Shown: positions 53,038 through 61,939 of the stretch, one piece after another
How positions within the stretch are numbered: position 1 is the first letter of the stretch
Layout of the letters: every line of letters begins with the position of its first letter
Assembly (NCBI GenBank): GCA_036397815.1
Contig: DASWIE010000062.1
Coordinates: 1-64,000 of the forward strand
From: DASQFY01 sp036397815
GTDB lineage: Bacteria; Chloroflexota; Limnocylindria; QHBO01
Direction: 5' to 3'
DNA: 64,000 nucleotides
Notes under the pieces: generated by a model
Told to the model about the DNA's origin: nothing
Seen by the model: only the letters and a program-made list of their open reading frames with translations
The model's database searches: none
Program-made: the position numbers and the translations under genes

Positions 53038-53949
53038 CTACTGCTGGCCGACCACGGTGGCGACGTCGGCGCGCAGGACGGCCAGCTCGGCGACGGCGCT
53101 GGCCAGTCGCCGCAGCGGAACAACTGCGAGCGCCGAGCCCGCCTCGGCGATCGCCAACGCCAGTGACCTATCGGCGTCGAGGGCCTTGGCCGCGGCGGCA
53201 CGATATGCTTCAGCCGCGGCGGCCGCGGCCGGAGGATCTTCGGCAAGGGTGGCCTCGGCGATCGCGCGGGCAGCGCTCAGCAGCTCACCGGTCGTCTCGA
53301 GCCAGTAGCCGAGCGAGGGCGGCGGCTCATCCCAGGCGGCGACCTGCTCCAGGGCGGCGTCCGCGTCGTCCAGGGCAGCCAGCGCGGCCTCCGGGTCGTC
53401 CCCGTCCAGAGCGTCCAACGCGTCAGAGAGCGCCGTTAGCGTGGCATCTGCCGCCCAACGCCGCTCCACGAACGGCTCCGCCTCGGCGGCTGTGGCACGC
53501 AGCTGTACGGCGATGCTCACCACCTGGTCCGGGACGGCACCGTCGCGCGCGAGCGGAGGCGCACCCGGTCGAGCGCAGGCCAGCGTGCCGCGCAGCCGGT
53601 TCGCGGCCAGCACGGCCTCGGCCACCTCGTCGCGCGAGGCCTCGAGGATCGCAGCAGCCTCGATCAGCGCGGGTGCGGGCCGCTCGTCGCCGCTGACGAT
53701 CAGGGCGGCGCCGCGCCGCGCGGCGTCGATCGCTGCCTCGAGCTCGCCCTGGAGCCGGTCCAGTGTCGCGTCCGCCGCACCGGCGGTCGCCACCAGCCAG
53801 GCCTGTCGCGCCGCCTCCCTTGGCGGATCCGCGCTCGCAGCGGCGGCCGGCCGGGCGGCCAGCCCGCCACCCACCAGGACGACGGCGAGCGCCCCACTCA
53901 GCGCCCCACGCGCGGGCCTTCGTTTCGCCCACCAACGGGCACCTATCAT
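53038..53949 (-). CDS. exported Ala-rich helical protein of unknown function
   Basis: This protein of about 303 residues has signal peptide ALSGALAVVLVGGGLAARPAAA. The mature part is almost entirely helical and Ala/Glu/Asp-rich, with repeated AALDDADAALEQV-like heptads, and no recognisable domain. I start at the ATG at 53949, close to the signal; the ATG at 53961 would overlap the divergent adenosine deaminase gene. The two start codons are only 6 bp apart, so ribosome-binding sites of each gene must lie within the other. Anything more is unknown. Confidence 0.65.
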   Translation of the reverse strand: MIGARWWAKRRPARGALSGALAVVLVGGGLAARPAAAASADPPREAARQAWLVATAGAADATLDRLQGELEAAIDAARRGAALIVSGDERPAPALIEAAAILEASRDEVAEAVLAANRLRGTLACARPGAPPLARDGAVPDQVVSIAVQLRATAAEAEPFVERRWAADATLTALSDALDALDGDDPEAALAALDDADAALEQVAAWDEPPPSLGYWLETTGELLSAARAIAEATLAEDPPAAAAAAEAYRAAAAKALDADRSLALAIAEAGSALAVVPLRRLASAVAELAVLRADVATVVGQQ

Positions 53950-53955
53950 GCGGAA

Positions 53956-55002
53956 ATGCATGCGGCAGCCTTCGATCCGGCCATTCTGCGGCCGCTGCCC
54001 AAGGCGGAGCTCCACCAGCATCTCGATGGCGCGCTCCGACCGGACACCGCGTTGGAGCTGGCGGCCGGCGCCGGGATCCAGCTCTCAGCCGATGAGGTGC
54101 GCAGCCGGCTGGTGGCGCCGCCACGATGCCGCGACCAGGCGGAGCTGCTCACCTACTTCGACCTCCCGATCGCGCTGCTCCAGACGCCGGAGGCGCTGCG
54201 GCGCGCGGCGCGCGAGCTGGTCGAGAGTCTCGCCGCGGACGGAGTGCGGTACGGCGAGATCCGATGGGCGCCGCGGCTGCATCTCGACCGAGGACTCTCG
54301 GTGCCGGCCGTGATCGAAGCGGTGGCCGGCGGCGTGGAGGACGGGATCGCCGCCCTGGGCGCCGAGGCGCCGATGGTCGTGCTGATCGTGACCGCCATGC
54401 GCTCCCATCCGCCGGGGGCGAACGTGGCCCTGGCCCGCGCCGCCGCGGATTTCGGCATGCCGGTGGTCGGCTTCGACCTTGCGGGACCAGAGGCCACGTA
54501 CCCGGCTCCCCCCCACGCGGCGGCGTTCCGCGCCGCCGAGGAGGGTGGACTCTCGCTCACCGCCCACGCCGGCGAGGTGCCGGGGCCCGAGCGCATTCGC
54601 GAGGCCCTGGCGCTGGGGGTGCGGCGGATCGCGCATGGCGTGACGACCGCCGAGGACCCGGACGTGATGGCCCTCGTCCGCGAGCGCGACGTGACCCTCG
54701 ACCTCTGCCCGACGAGCAACGTCCAGGCCGGAATCGTGCCCTCGCTCGCCGCCCACCCGCTGGCCACCCTGTACCGGGCAGGCGTCAGCGTGACCATCTC
54801 GACCGATGACCGCACCGTTTCCGACACGACCCTGACCGATGAGATGGCGCGCGCGGCCACCGCGCTCGCCCTCTCTCCGGTGGAGCTGGCCGCCATCGCG
54901 GTCAATGGCTTTCGCCGAGGCTTCGGGCCGCAGGCTCGACTGCGCGGCATGGCGGCCGAGGCGGAATCCGCGTGGGGGGCCTGGGCGAGCACCATCAGCT
55001 GA
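53956..55002 (+). CDS. add: adenosine deaminase
   Basis: This is a 348-residue amidohydrolase converting adenosine to inosine. Zinc and substrate residues are visible in AELHQHLDGALRP (HxH), SLTAHAGEVPG (His and catalytic Glu), GVRRIAHGV (His) and VTISTDDRTVSD (Asp-Asp). It lies near the BMP-type nucleoside importer operon on the same strand (about 1 kb downstream), which suggests use of imported purine nucleosides. Its stop overlaps the convergent HAD gene by 8 bp. Confidence 0.92.
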   Translation: MHAAAFDPAILRPLPKAELHQHLDGALRPDTALELAAGAGIQLSADEVRSRLVAPPRCRDQAELLTYFDLPIALLQTPEALRRAARELVESLAADGVRYGEIRWAPRLHLDRGLSVPAVIEAVAGGVEDGIAALGAEAPMVVLIVTAMRSHPPGANVALARAAADFGMPVVGFDLAGPEATYPAPPHAAAFRAAEEGGLSLTAHAGEVPGPERIREALALGVRRIAHGVTTAEDPDVMALVRERDVTLDLCPTSNVQAGIVPSLAAHPLATLYRAGVSVTISTDDRTVSDTTLTDEMARAATALALSPVELAAIAVNGFRRGFGPQARLRGMAAEAESAWGAWASTIS

Positions 55003-55849
55003 CCCTCAGGTCGAGCAGGTCGAGCACGGCCGCCGGATCGGCCGCGATCCAATCGGGCCGGCGATCGCCTTCCAGCCCGTCGGCGAGCGCCGCGTCGGCC
55101 ACCCCGGTCAGGACCAGCACGCTCGGGATCCCGGCGCGGCGCGCGGCCGGGATGTCGGCATCCGGGTTGTCGCCGATGACCAGCGCCTCGGCCGGACCCA
55201 CCCCGCCCATGGTCAGGATCGCCTGGAACATGCCGGGCTGTGGCTTTCCGATCACCAGCGGCTCCACGCCCGAGGCGGCCTGCACGGCGGCCACGATCGT
55301 GCCGGCGCCGGGCATGAAGCCGTGCGGCGTGGGAAAGAGGAGGTCGGCGTTGGTGGCGACGAACCGCGCGCCCGCCCGGATCGCCGCGGCGGCGACACCG
55401 AGCCGACGGTAGTCGAACGACGGGTCGAGGCCGACCACCACCGCGTCATACGGCTGGGGGAGGGCTTCGCCGTCCCATTCCGGTGGCGCGGCCTCTGCCG
55501 CCGACACCGCTCGAAAGCCGGCGGCGCGCAGCTCATCGAGCATGCCGGGAGCGCCCAGCGTCACGACGCTCGAGACAGCGGGCATGTGCTCGCGCAGGTG
55601 CTCGATGGTGGCCGAGGTCGACGTTACGATCTCGTCGGCCGAGGCCACGATCCCGTGGCTCGCCAGGCGCTCGGCGTAGGCCGCGCGCGTGGCCATCGAG
55701 TTGTTGGTGGCGAACCGCACCGCCACACCCGCCGCCCGCAACGCAACAACCAGTCCCACGGCGCCAGGCACAGCCTGCGAGCCGCGGTAGACCACGCCGT
55801 CGAGGTCGAGGATCACCAGGCGCGGTCGCGGACGCGGAGCGGACTGCAT
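54995..55849 (-). CDS. HAD-superfamily hydrolase, class IIA (NagD/p-nitrophenyl phosphatase-like)
   Basis: This 284-residue phosphatase has motif I LVILDLDGVVYRG, motif II VRFATNNS, the class IIA cap (about 80-190) and motifs III/IV VIGKPQPGMFQAIL and ALVIGDNPDADIPAARRAG. It hydrolyses small phosphomonoesters such as sugar or nucleotide phosphates; the sequence does not say which. Convergent with the adenosine deaminase gene and divergent from the BMP operon. Confidence 0.9.
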   Translation of the reverse strand: MQSAPRPRPRLVILDLDGVVYRGSQAVPGAVGLVVALRAAGVAVRFATNNSMATRAAYAERLASHGIVASADEIVTSTSATIEHLREHMPAVSSVVTLGAPGMLDELRAAGFRAVSAAEAAPPEWDGEALPQPYDAVVVGLDPSFDYRRLGVAAAAIRAGARFVATNADLLFPTPHGFMPGAGTIVAAVQAASGVEPLVIGKPQPGMFQAILTMGGVGPAEALVIGDNPDADIPAARRAGIPSVLVLTGVADAALADGLEGDRRPDWIAADPAAVLDLLDLRVS

Positions 55850-55911
55850 CGGGCCCGATGATAGGTCGCCGCGGACCGCATGACGTTCGCCAAACCGGCG
55901 TGCAGATCATC

Positions 55912-55941
55912 TTGAGCCGCGGATTGACGAGGCAGTATGAT
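55912..55941 (+). promoter_or_regulatory. sigma70-type promoter of the BMP importer operon
   Basis: TTGAGC (55912-55917), an 18-bp spacer and TATGAT (55936-55941). This is the best promoter-like sequence I see in the window. It leaves a leader of about 95 nt before the start codon, containing a GCGTG-CT-CACGC hairpin and a CCCCTCACGGGG inverted repeat but no riboswitch I recognise. Confidence 0.5.
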
Positions 55942-56042
55942 GCGGCGGATTCGGCCGATCCACGCCCTGTGGCGGTCGCTCCCGACGCGTGCTCACGCTC
56001 GGGCATCGGAGGAGGCCCCTCACGGGGTGTAAGGAGAGTCCA

Positions 56043-57188
56043 TTGCGGATGCAGCGACGGTATGTTGGTGTCGCGACCTTGATGTCGTTGACGCTCGTCC
56101 TGGCAGCCTGCGGAGCCGGCACGATCAGCGTGGGGAAGGGCCTCTGCCGAGAGATCGGCGACCTCACGGGGGTCCAGCCGAGCCCGCCCGAGGCAAGCGG
56201 GACGAGCGACGCCCTGATCGGGGTGGTCACCGACGTCGGTACCCTCGACGACAAGAACTTCAACGAGTACAGCTGGCTCGGCGCCCAGCAGGGCGCGACC
56301 GCCATCGGTGCGCCGGCTCCCGAGGCCATCGTGACCACCGCGTCGGCCGACTACGAGGCGAACATCCAGACCTTCGTCGACCAGAACTACGACGTCATCG
56401 TGACGGTCGGCTTCGCGATTGGCGCTGCGACCCTCGCCGCCGCGACGGATAACCCGGACATCCACTTCGTCGGTGTCGACCAGTTCCAGACGCAGGAAGA
56501 GGTACTCGACAACTACGAGAGCCTGATCTTCAACGAGGCGCAGGCCGGCTACCTGGCCGGCATCGTCGCCGGCAGCATCACCGCCAGCAATGAGGTGGCG
56601 GCCATCGGCGGGTCGGGCACGATCCCGCCGGTCGTCAACTACATGCGCGGCTTCGAGAACGGGGTGCACAGCGTCAAGGCGGACGCGACGGTTCACCTGA
56701 AGTACATCTCCAACGACCTGGCGGTCGCCTTCAACGACCCGACCACCGGCAAGCAGTTCGCCGACCAGTTCCTGTCGCAGAACGGCGACGTCGACGTCCT
56801 CTTCCAGGTGGCCGGCAAGACGGGGAACGGCATCCTGGAGTCGGTCGAAGCGGCCGGCATCTACGGCATTGGCGTCGACGTGGACCAGTGGCAGTCGACG
56901 CACGCCCAGGCCGAGTGCATCGTCACCAGCGCCGAGAAGAAGCTGACCAAGGCCGTCTCCGACGCGATCATCGCCTTCGGAGGCGGTGAGCCGCGGAGCA
57001 GCAACGTGTTCTACGGTGCCGACAACGACGGCATCGGGCTGGCCCCGTATTACCAGTTCGACAGCGTCGTCCCGACTGACGCCAAGACCGCGGCCACCGA
57101 AGCCTTCGACGCGATGGCCGCCGGCGACCTGGATCCGTGCCAGCCGTCGAACCTGTGCTACGCCGGCGCGGAGGACACTGGCACCTGA
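56043..57188 (+). CDS. BMP-family nucleoside-binding lipoprotein (ABC importer receptor)
   Basis: This lipoprotein of about 381 residues has signal LMSLTLVLAACGAG (lipobox). The mature domain is of the BMP/PnrA/Med family: IGVVTDVGTLDDKNFNEYSWLGAQ, ANIQTFVDQNYDVIVTVGFAIG, YLAGIVAG and KYISNDLAVAFNDPTTGK. Such proteins bind purine nucleosides. I choose the TTG at 56043 since AAGGAG lies six bases upstream; the ATG at 56049 is 12 bases from that site. The gene is first in an operon with a tandem ATPase and two permeases. A 12-bp stem-loop follows its stop. Confidence 0.9.
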   Translation: MRMQRRYVGVATLMSLTLVLAACGAGTISVGKGLCREIGDLTGVQPSPPEASGTSDALIGVVTDVGTLDDKNFNEYSWLGAQQGATAIGAPAPEAIVTTASADYEANIQTFVDQNYDVIVTVGFAIGAATLAAATDNPDIHFVGVDQFQTQEEVLDNYESLIFNEAQAGYLAGIVAGSITASNEVAAIGGSGTIPPVVNYMRGFENGVHSVKADATVHLKYISNDLAVAFNDPTTGKQFADQFLSQNGDVDVLFQVAGKTGNGILESVEAAGIYGIGVDVDQWQSTHAQAECIVTSAEKKLTKAVSDAIIAFGGGEPRSSNVFYGADNDGIGLAPYYQFDSVVPTDAKTAATEAFDAMAAGDLDPCQPSNLCYAGAEDTGT

Positions 57189-57221
57189 GCCGGCTCCCCA
57201 CGCCATCGGCAGAAAGGACGC

Positions 57222-57254
57222 TGAGCGGACCGGTCCGGCGGGCCGGTCCGCTCA
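57222..57254 (+). promoter_or_regulatory. stem-loop after the BMP receptor gene
   Basis: A perfect 12-bp stem, TGAGCGGACCGG (57222-57233) with CCGGTCCGCTCA (57243-57254), and a 9-nt loop. It starts 33 bp after the receptor stop and ends 23 bp before the ATPase start. A short run of mixed bases (CTACCTTG) follows, not a T tract. Likely a 3'-end stabiliser or partial terminator favouring the receptor. Confidence 0.62.
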
Positions 57255-57277
57255 CTACCTTGAGAAGTTGACGACAA

Positions 57278-58873
57278 GTGGCTGATGTGACGCTCGAGCG
57301 CACAACGCGACCCGCCGGGGAGCGACCGCCCGTGCTCGAAATGCGCGGCATCACCAAGCGCTATCCGGGCGTGCTCGCCAACGACGGCATCGATCTCGAC
57401 GTTCGCCAGGGTGAGATCCATGCCCTGCTGGGCGAGAACGGTGCCGGCAAGAGCACGCTGATGAACATCCTGTACGGGCTCGCGGTCCCGGACGCCGGCG
57501 AGATCCTGCTCGACGGCAAGCCGGTCACCATCAGCGGCCCGCACGATGCCATCGACCAGGGCATCAGCATGGTGCACCAGCACTTCATGCTGGTCCCGGT
57601 CCTGTCGGTCGCCGAGAACATCCTGCTGGGCGAGGAGCCGATGGCGGGGCGTGTCTTCCTGGACCGGGCCGGCTCACATCGGCGCATCCGCGAGCTCGGC
57701 GAGCGCTTCGGCTGGGAGATCGACCCCGATAAGCCGGTCGGCTCCCTCTCCGTGGGCTGGCAACAGCGAGTCGAGATCCTGAAGGCCCTCTATCGCAACG
57801 CGCGCGTGCTGGTCCTGGATGAGCCAACCGCCGTCCTCACCCCGCAGGAGACGAGGGAGATCTTCGGCGTGCTGCGCGCGCTGCGCGCCGAGGGCTACGC
57901 CATCATCTTCATCAGCCACAAGCTGTACGAGGTGCTCGAGGTCGCCGACCGGATCACGGTCATCCGGCGGGGGAAAGTCGTGGGCAGCCGGATCCCGGCC
58001 GAGACCAACGAGGACGACCTCGCCGAGCTGATGGTGGGGCGCAACGTGCAGCTCACCGTCGATCGCGGCGAGAGCCATCCCGGCGAACCCACGCTCGTCG
58101 TCGAGGACCTGAAGGCGCGGGACGACCGCGGCCACGAGGTCGTGCACGACGTCTCGTTCGAGGTGCGCGCCGGCGAGATCTTCGGGATCGCCGGGGTGGC
58201 CGGCAACGGCCAGGACGAGCTGGTCGAAGCGATCGTCGGCCTGCGGCACGCGGCCGGTGGACACGTCACCCTCGACGGACGGAACGTCACCGGCGCCTCG
58301 CCGCGCCACCTGCATCAGCAGGGACTCGCCTTCGTCCCCGGCGATCGCCACCGGTTCGGGCTGGTCCTCACCTTCCCGCTGACCGACAACCTGGTGCTGA
58401 ACGACTACTACCACACGCCCTTCGCGAACGGCCTGCAGCGCAACGATGAGGCCATCGAGGCCAACGCCGAGGAGGCGGTGGAGAAGTACGACGTGCGGAC
58501 GCCGTCGACGACGGTCACGGCGGGGACGCTGTCCGGCGGCAATCAGCAGAAGGTGGTGGTCGCTCGCGAGTTCGAGGGAACGCTCAAGCTGCTCGTCTTG
58601 GACCAGCCGACGCGCGGGCTCGACGTCGGCAGCATCGAGTTCATCCACCGCCAGGCCATCGCGCGCCGCGACTCCGGCGTGGCGATCCTGCTCGTCTCGG
58701 CGGAGCTCGACGAGGTGCTGGAGCTCTCGGACCGCATCGGGGTCATGTTCCGCGGGCGAATGGTGGCGGTGCTCGACGGGCGGAGCGTGGATCGTGAGGC
58801 GGTGGGGCTCCTGATGGCGACCGGCGGGCGGGGTGGCGGAACCCAGCCCCAGACCATCGAGGAGTCGGCGTGA
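57278..58873 (+). CDS. nucleoside ABC transporter ATP-binding protein (two-domain, NupO/YufO-like)
   Basis: This is a 531-residue tandem ATPase. The first domain has Walker A GENGAGKS, SVGWQQRVEILKALYR and VLVLDEPTAVLTP. The second has a degenerate Walker A (VAGNGQDELVEAI), LSGGNQQKVVVAREF and LLVLDQPTRGLD (Gln for Glu in Walker B). This asymmetry is standard for BMP- and RbsA-type ATPases. GTG start at 57278 without a strong ribosome site. The stop overlaps the permease start (GTGA). Confidence 0.92.
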   Translation: MADVTLERTTRPAGERPPVLEMRGITKRYPGVLANDGIDLDVRQGEIHALLGENGAGKSTLMNILYGLAVPDAGEILLDGKPVTISGPHDAIDQGISMVHQHFMLVPVLSVAENILLGEEPMAGRVFLDRAGSHRRIRELGERFGWEIDPDKPVGSLSVGWQQRVEILKALYRNARVLVLDEPTAVLTPQETREIFGVLRALRAEGYAIIFISHKLYEVLEVADRITVIRRGKVVGSRIPAETNEDDLAELMVGRNVQLTVDRGESHPGEPTLVVEDLKARDDRGHEVVHDVSFEVRAGEIFGIAGVAGNGQDELVEAIVGLRHAAGGHVTLDGRNVTGASPRHLHQQGLAFVPGDRHRFGLVLTFPLTDNLVLNDYYHTPFANGLQRNDEAIEANAEEAVEKYDVRTPSTTVTAGTLSGGNQQKVVVAREFEGTLKLLVLDQPTRGLDVGSIEFIHRQAIARRDSGVAILLVSAELDEVLELSDRIGVMFRGRMVAVLDGRSVDREAVGLLMATGGRGGGTQPQTIEESA

Positions 58874-59991
58874 GGGCCGCGCTGGAACGCGTCCGATCTG
58901 TGGCCGTGCTACCGGCGGTGGCGATCGGGCTCGCGCTCGTCGTCGGAGCCGTGATCATGATCCTGTCGAGCCCCCTGGTGGGGGGATTCGACCTGACGCT
59001 TCCCCTCACCGCCTATCAGGCCCTGGCGGTCGGTGCCTTCGGCTCGGGTAATGCGCTGGTCAGCACCCTGGTCAACGCCACCCCGCTCGTCCTTGCCGGG
59101 CTGGCGGTCGGCATCGGCTTCAAGGCAGGCCTCTTCAACATCGGCGCCCAGGGGCAGTTCCTGATCGGGGCGCTGTCGGCCACGATAGTCGCGATCGCGC
59201 TGAACGGCGCGTCGCCCGCCGTCGCCATTCCCCTGTCGCTGCTGGCCGGCATGGCCGGCGGTCTGGCATGGGGCTTCGTGCCCGGCTTCCTGAAGGCGTT
59301 CACCGGCGCGCACGAGGTGGTGACGACCATCATGCTCAACTTCGTCGCCATCCAGATCGTGTCCTACGTCATCTCCGGCCCGCTGCGCGGCGCCGAGGTT
59401 ACCTTTGCGCGGACCGATAACATCGTTGCCGGCGAGCTCCCGATCCTGATCGGACGCGACGGGCACCTGGGCCTGCTCTTGGCCGCTGTGGCGGTGCCCG
59501 CCGCATGGTGGCTCCTGTACCGCAGCACCATCGGCTTCGAGATCCGCACCGTCGGCGCGAACCCCGACGCCGCACGCTACGGCGGCATGCAGCCCAAGTG
59601 GATCACGGTCCTGGCGATGTCGGTCTGTGGACTGCTGGCCGGCACGGCCGGCGCCGGCGAGATCCTGGGCGAGGTGGGCTACATGCCGGCGTCATACGGC
59701 ACCACCGTCGGCTTCGACGCCATCGCGGTGGCGCTGCTCGGCCGCGCCCATCCCGTCGGCATCCTGTTCGCCGGACTTCTCTTCGGGGGCATGCAGGCGG
59801 GCGCCGGGCTGATGCAGGTACAGGCCGGCATTCCGGTCCAGATGGTCAGCGTCCTCCAGGCGGTGATCCTCTTCTTCCTGGCGGCCGAGCTCATCGTGCG
59901 CAGGGTGCTGCGGATTCGCGCCCCGGGCACGGGGGTGGAAGCAGAGCTCGAGACGGTCAGCCGCTCCTACGGCGAGCAGACGAGCCTGTAG
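58870..59991 (+). CDS. nucleoside ABC transporter permease (NupP/YufP-like)
   Basis: This 373-residue BPD_transp_2 family permease has about nine TM helices. Motifs: VSTLVNATPLVLAGLAVGIGFKAGLFNIGAQGQFLIGAL, GAHEVVTTIMLNFVAIQIV, RTVGANPDAARYGGM (cytoplasmic coupling loop) and GFDAIAVALLGRAHPVGILFAGLLFGG. These are typical of the first BMP-operon permease. GTG start coupled to the ATPase gene; the second permease follows after 8 bp. Confidence 0.91.
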   Translation: MRAALERVRSVAVLPAVAIGLALVVGAVIMILSSPLVGGFDLTLPLTAYQALAVGAFGSGNALVSTLVNATPLVLAGLAVGIGFKAGLFNIGAQGQFLIGALSATIVAIALNGASPAVAIPLSLLAGMAGGLAWGFVPGFLKAFTGAHEVVTTIMLNFVAIQIVSYVISGPLRGAEVTFARTDNIVAGELPILIGRDGHLGLLLAAVAVPAAWWLLYRSTIGFEIRTVGANPDAARYGGMQPKWITVLAMSVCGLLAGTAGAGEILGEVGYMPASYGTTVGFDAIAVALLGRAHPVGILFAGLLFGGMQAGAGLMQVQAGIPVQMVSVLQAVILFFLAAELIVRRVLRIRAPGTGVEAELETVSRSYGEQTSL

Positions 59992-59999
59992 GGCACGAC

Positions 60000-61067
60000 G
60001 TGGACGCGATCTTCGACATCCCCGTCATCGGCGTGCTCATCCAGTTCGTGGTCTACGTGATCGCGGCGCTGCCGGTGGTGGCGCCGACCATCGCCGCCGC
60101 CGCCACGCCGATCGCGCTGGGCGCGATGTGCGGCTTCATGAACGAGCGCTCCGGCGTCGTGAACATCGGCATCGAGGGGATGATGCTGACCGCCGCCTTC
60201 GTCGCGTGGTGGAGCGCCTCGCTCGCGGCGCAGGTGGTCCCAAACGTCGGCATCGGCGTTCTTGGCATCACGCTGCCGCTGGTCATCGGGCTGACGACGG
60301 CGATCCTGGCCGCCATGGCGGTCTCGGCCGTCCACGCCTGGCTGTCGATCACCGTCAGGGCCGACCAGATCATCAGTGGCACGATCATCAACATCTTCGC
60401 GGTCGGCATCACCGGCTACCTGAACCTGCTGATCAGCAAGCAATCCCCGCCGTCTGCGGGTCAGTTCCAGCCGCTGCAGCTACCGGGCGTGCTCGAAGAC
60501 GTCCCGGTGCTCGGCTTTCTGCTGGACTCGCTGATCGGGGTGGGACCGATCGGCCTCACCATGCTGATCAGCGTGATCGTCCTCCAGGTGCTCCTCTTCC
60601 GGTCACGCTGGGGGTTGCGCACGCGCGCCGTGGGTGAGCATCCCAAGGCGGCCGAGACGGTCGGGATCGACGTCATCCGGCTGCGGTACCGCAACGTGAT
60701 CGGGGGCGGGGTCTTCGCCGGACTGGCAGGCGCGTACCTGACCATCGAGTTTGGGAGCGCGTTCCAGGGAGAGATGACCGCCGGACGCGGGTTCATCGCG
60801 CTGGCGGCGCTGATCTTTGGCCGATGGACGCCTGTCGGGGCCTTCGGGGCCGCGCTCCTGTTCACCGCCTCGATCGGGCTCGAGCGCTCGATTCGATTCG
60901 CGCCGCCGGAGGGGCAGCTGGGTGAATGGCTCACCGCCGTCCCGCTCCAGTTCTACGGTGCGCTCCCCTACCTGATCACCATCATCGTGCTGGCTGGCGT
61001 GGTCGGACGGAGCCTGGCGCCCGCGGCGGTCGGCCGGCCTTACGAGCGGGAGTCGAAGGCGGCCTGA
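60000..61067 (+). CDS. nucleoside ABC transporter permease (NupQ/YufQ-like)
   Basis: This 355-residue permease has about ten TM helices. Characteristic motifs are ALGAMCGFMNERSGVVNIGIEGMML, ITVRADQIISGTIINIFAVGITGYLN, RAVGEHPKAAETVGIDVIRLRYRNVIGGGVFAGLAGAYL and GRGFIALAALIFGRWTPVGAFGAALLF. The GTG at 60000 follows the first permease stop by 8 bp and gives a normal-length protein; starts further upstream lie inside that gene in another frame. Last gene of the importer operon, convergent with the phosphoesterase gene. Confidence 0.9.
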   Translation: MDAIFDIPVIGVLIQFVVYVIAALPVVAPTIAAAATPIALGAMCGFMNERSGVVNIGIEGMMLTAAFVAWWSASLAAQVVPNVGIGVLGITLPLVIGLTTAILAAMAVSAVHAWLSITVRADQIISGTIINIFAVGITGYLNLLISKQSPPSAGQFQPLQLPGVLEDVPVLGFLLDSLIGVGPIGLTMLISVIVLQVLLFRSRWGLRTRAVGEHPKAAETVGIDVIRLRYRNVIGGGVFAGLAGAYLTIEFGSAFQGEMTAGRGFIALAALIFGRWTPVGAFGAALLFTASIGLERSIRFAPPEGQLGEWLTAVPLQFYGALPYLITIIVLAGVVGRSLAPAAVGRPYERESKAA

Positions 61068-61100
61068 GGCGGGCCGATCCTTGGCGACCCTTAGCGACCC

Positions 61101-61874
61101 TCAGGCGACGCCACCCTCGCTGGCGGCGACCAGAGGCTCGACCCCCAGGTCGACCTGCGGATGCGGGACCGGCGGGACGCGCAGGGGATCCAGCGAGAGG
61201 CCGGCAATGGAGAGGTCGCGGATCACGCCGGCATGGTCGTAGTCCACGCTGCGGAAGCCGACCACGATGTCCGATCCGGCCACGTAGATGACCGCGAACC
61301 GCGCCCGCGAGTCGGCCTCCGTCCCGCAGCCGACCGAGCCCGCGCCGACGAAGTGCGCCGGGCCCAGCAGGCGGTGGAACGACTCGTGGGTATGCCCGAA
61401 GCAGAACAGGTCATCGCCCTCGTCGCTGGCGATGCGCGAGAAGTAGCGCGACGGGCGGTCGGCCCACAGGTATTCGTTCTGCTTGAGCGGGGTCCCGTGG
61501 AAGAGGAGCGCGGTGCGGCCCTCCACCTCGAAGCGCAGCGTGGTGGGCAGCTGTCGCAGCCAGCCGAGGTTCTCCTCCGTCAGCTGCGAGGCGGTCCACA
61601 GCAGCGAGGCATAGCCCTCCTGCTCGCCGTCGGGAGAGGCCCAGATGCTGCCGGTCACCTCTCGACCCATGCCGACCGCCTCATCCCAGTTGCCCTGCAC
61701 GGTCGGGATGCCCGCCGCGCGCAGCTCCTCGACCACCTCGTTGGGATGTGGTCCGCGCCCGACCACGTCCCCGGCGCACCAGATCGCGTCGCAGCCGATC
61801 GTCGCGGCATCGTCGAGCACCGCTCGGAGCGCGGGCAGGTTGGCGTGAAGGTCTGCGATGAGCGCGATCCGCAT
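61101..61874 (-). CDS. metallophosphoesterase, YfcE/MJ0936-like
   Basis: This 257-residue phosphodiesterase has all metal motifs: MRIALIADLHANLPAL (D-x-H), IWCAGDVVGRGPHP (GDxxxRG), TVQGNWDEA (GNxD), LLFHGTPL (His) and LFCFGHTHESF (GHTH). It belongs to the single-domain YfcE-type group, acting on phosphodiesters or small nucleotides. It lies 65 bp downstream of the Mrp-type gene on the same strand. Confidence 0.88.
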   Translation of the reverse strand: MRIALIADLHANLPALRAVLDDAATIGCDAIWCAGDVVGRGPHPNEVVEELRAAGIPTVQGNWDEAVGMGREVTGSIWASPDGEQEGYASLLWTASQLTEENLGWLRQLPTTLRFEVEGRTALLFHGTPLKQNEYLWADRPSRYFSRIASDEGDDLFCFGHTHESFHRLLGPAHFVGAGSVGCGTEADSRARFAVIYVAGSDIVVGFRSVDYDHAGVIRDLSIAGLSLDPLRVPPVPHPQVDLGVEPLVAASEGGVA

Positions 61875-61939
61875 GGCGCGGATTCTAGATGGGCGTGCAA
61901 GTGGCGGGCATCACCCGCCGGCAGTACGTTCGGAGGGGC

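Noticed and set aside
55942..56042. Purine riboswitch in the leader of the BMP importer operon
   Set aside because: The leader has small hairpins, but I could not find the conserved three-way junction or loop sequences of purine riboswitches.
56031..56051. ATG at 56049 as start of the BMP receptor gene
   Set aside because: The AAGGAG ribosome site is 12 bases away, whereas the in-frame TTG at 56043 is at the proper distance of six.
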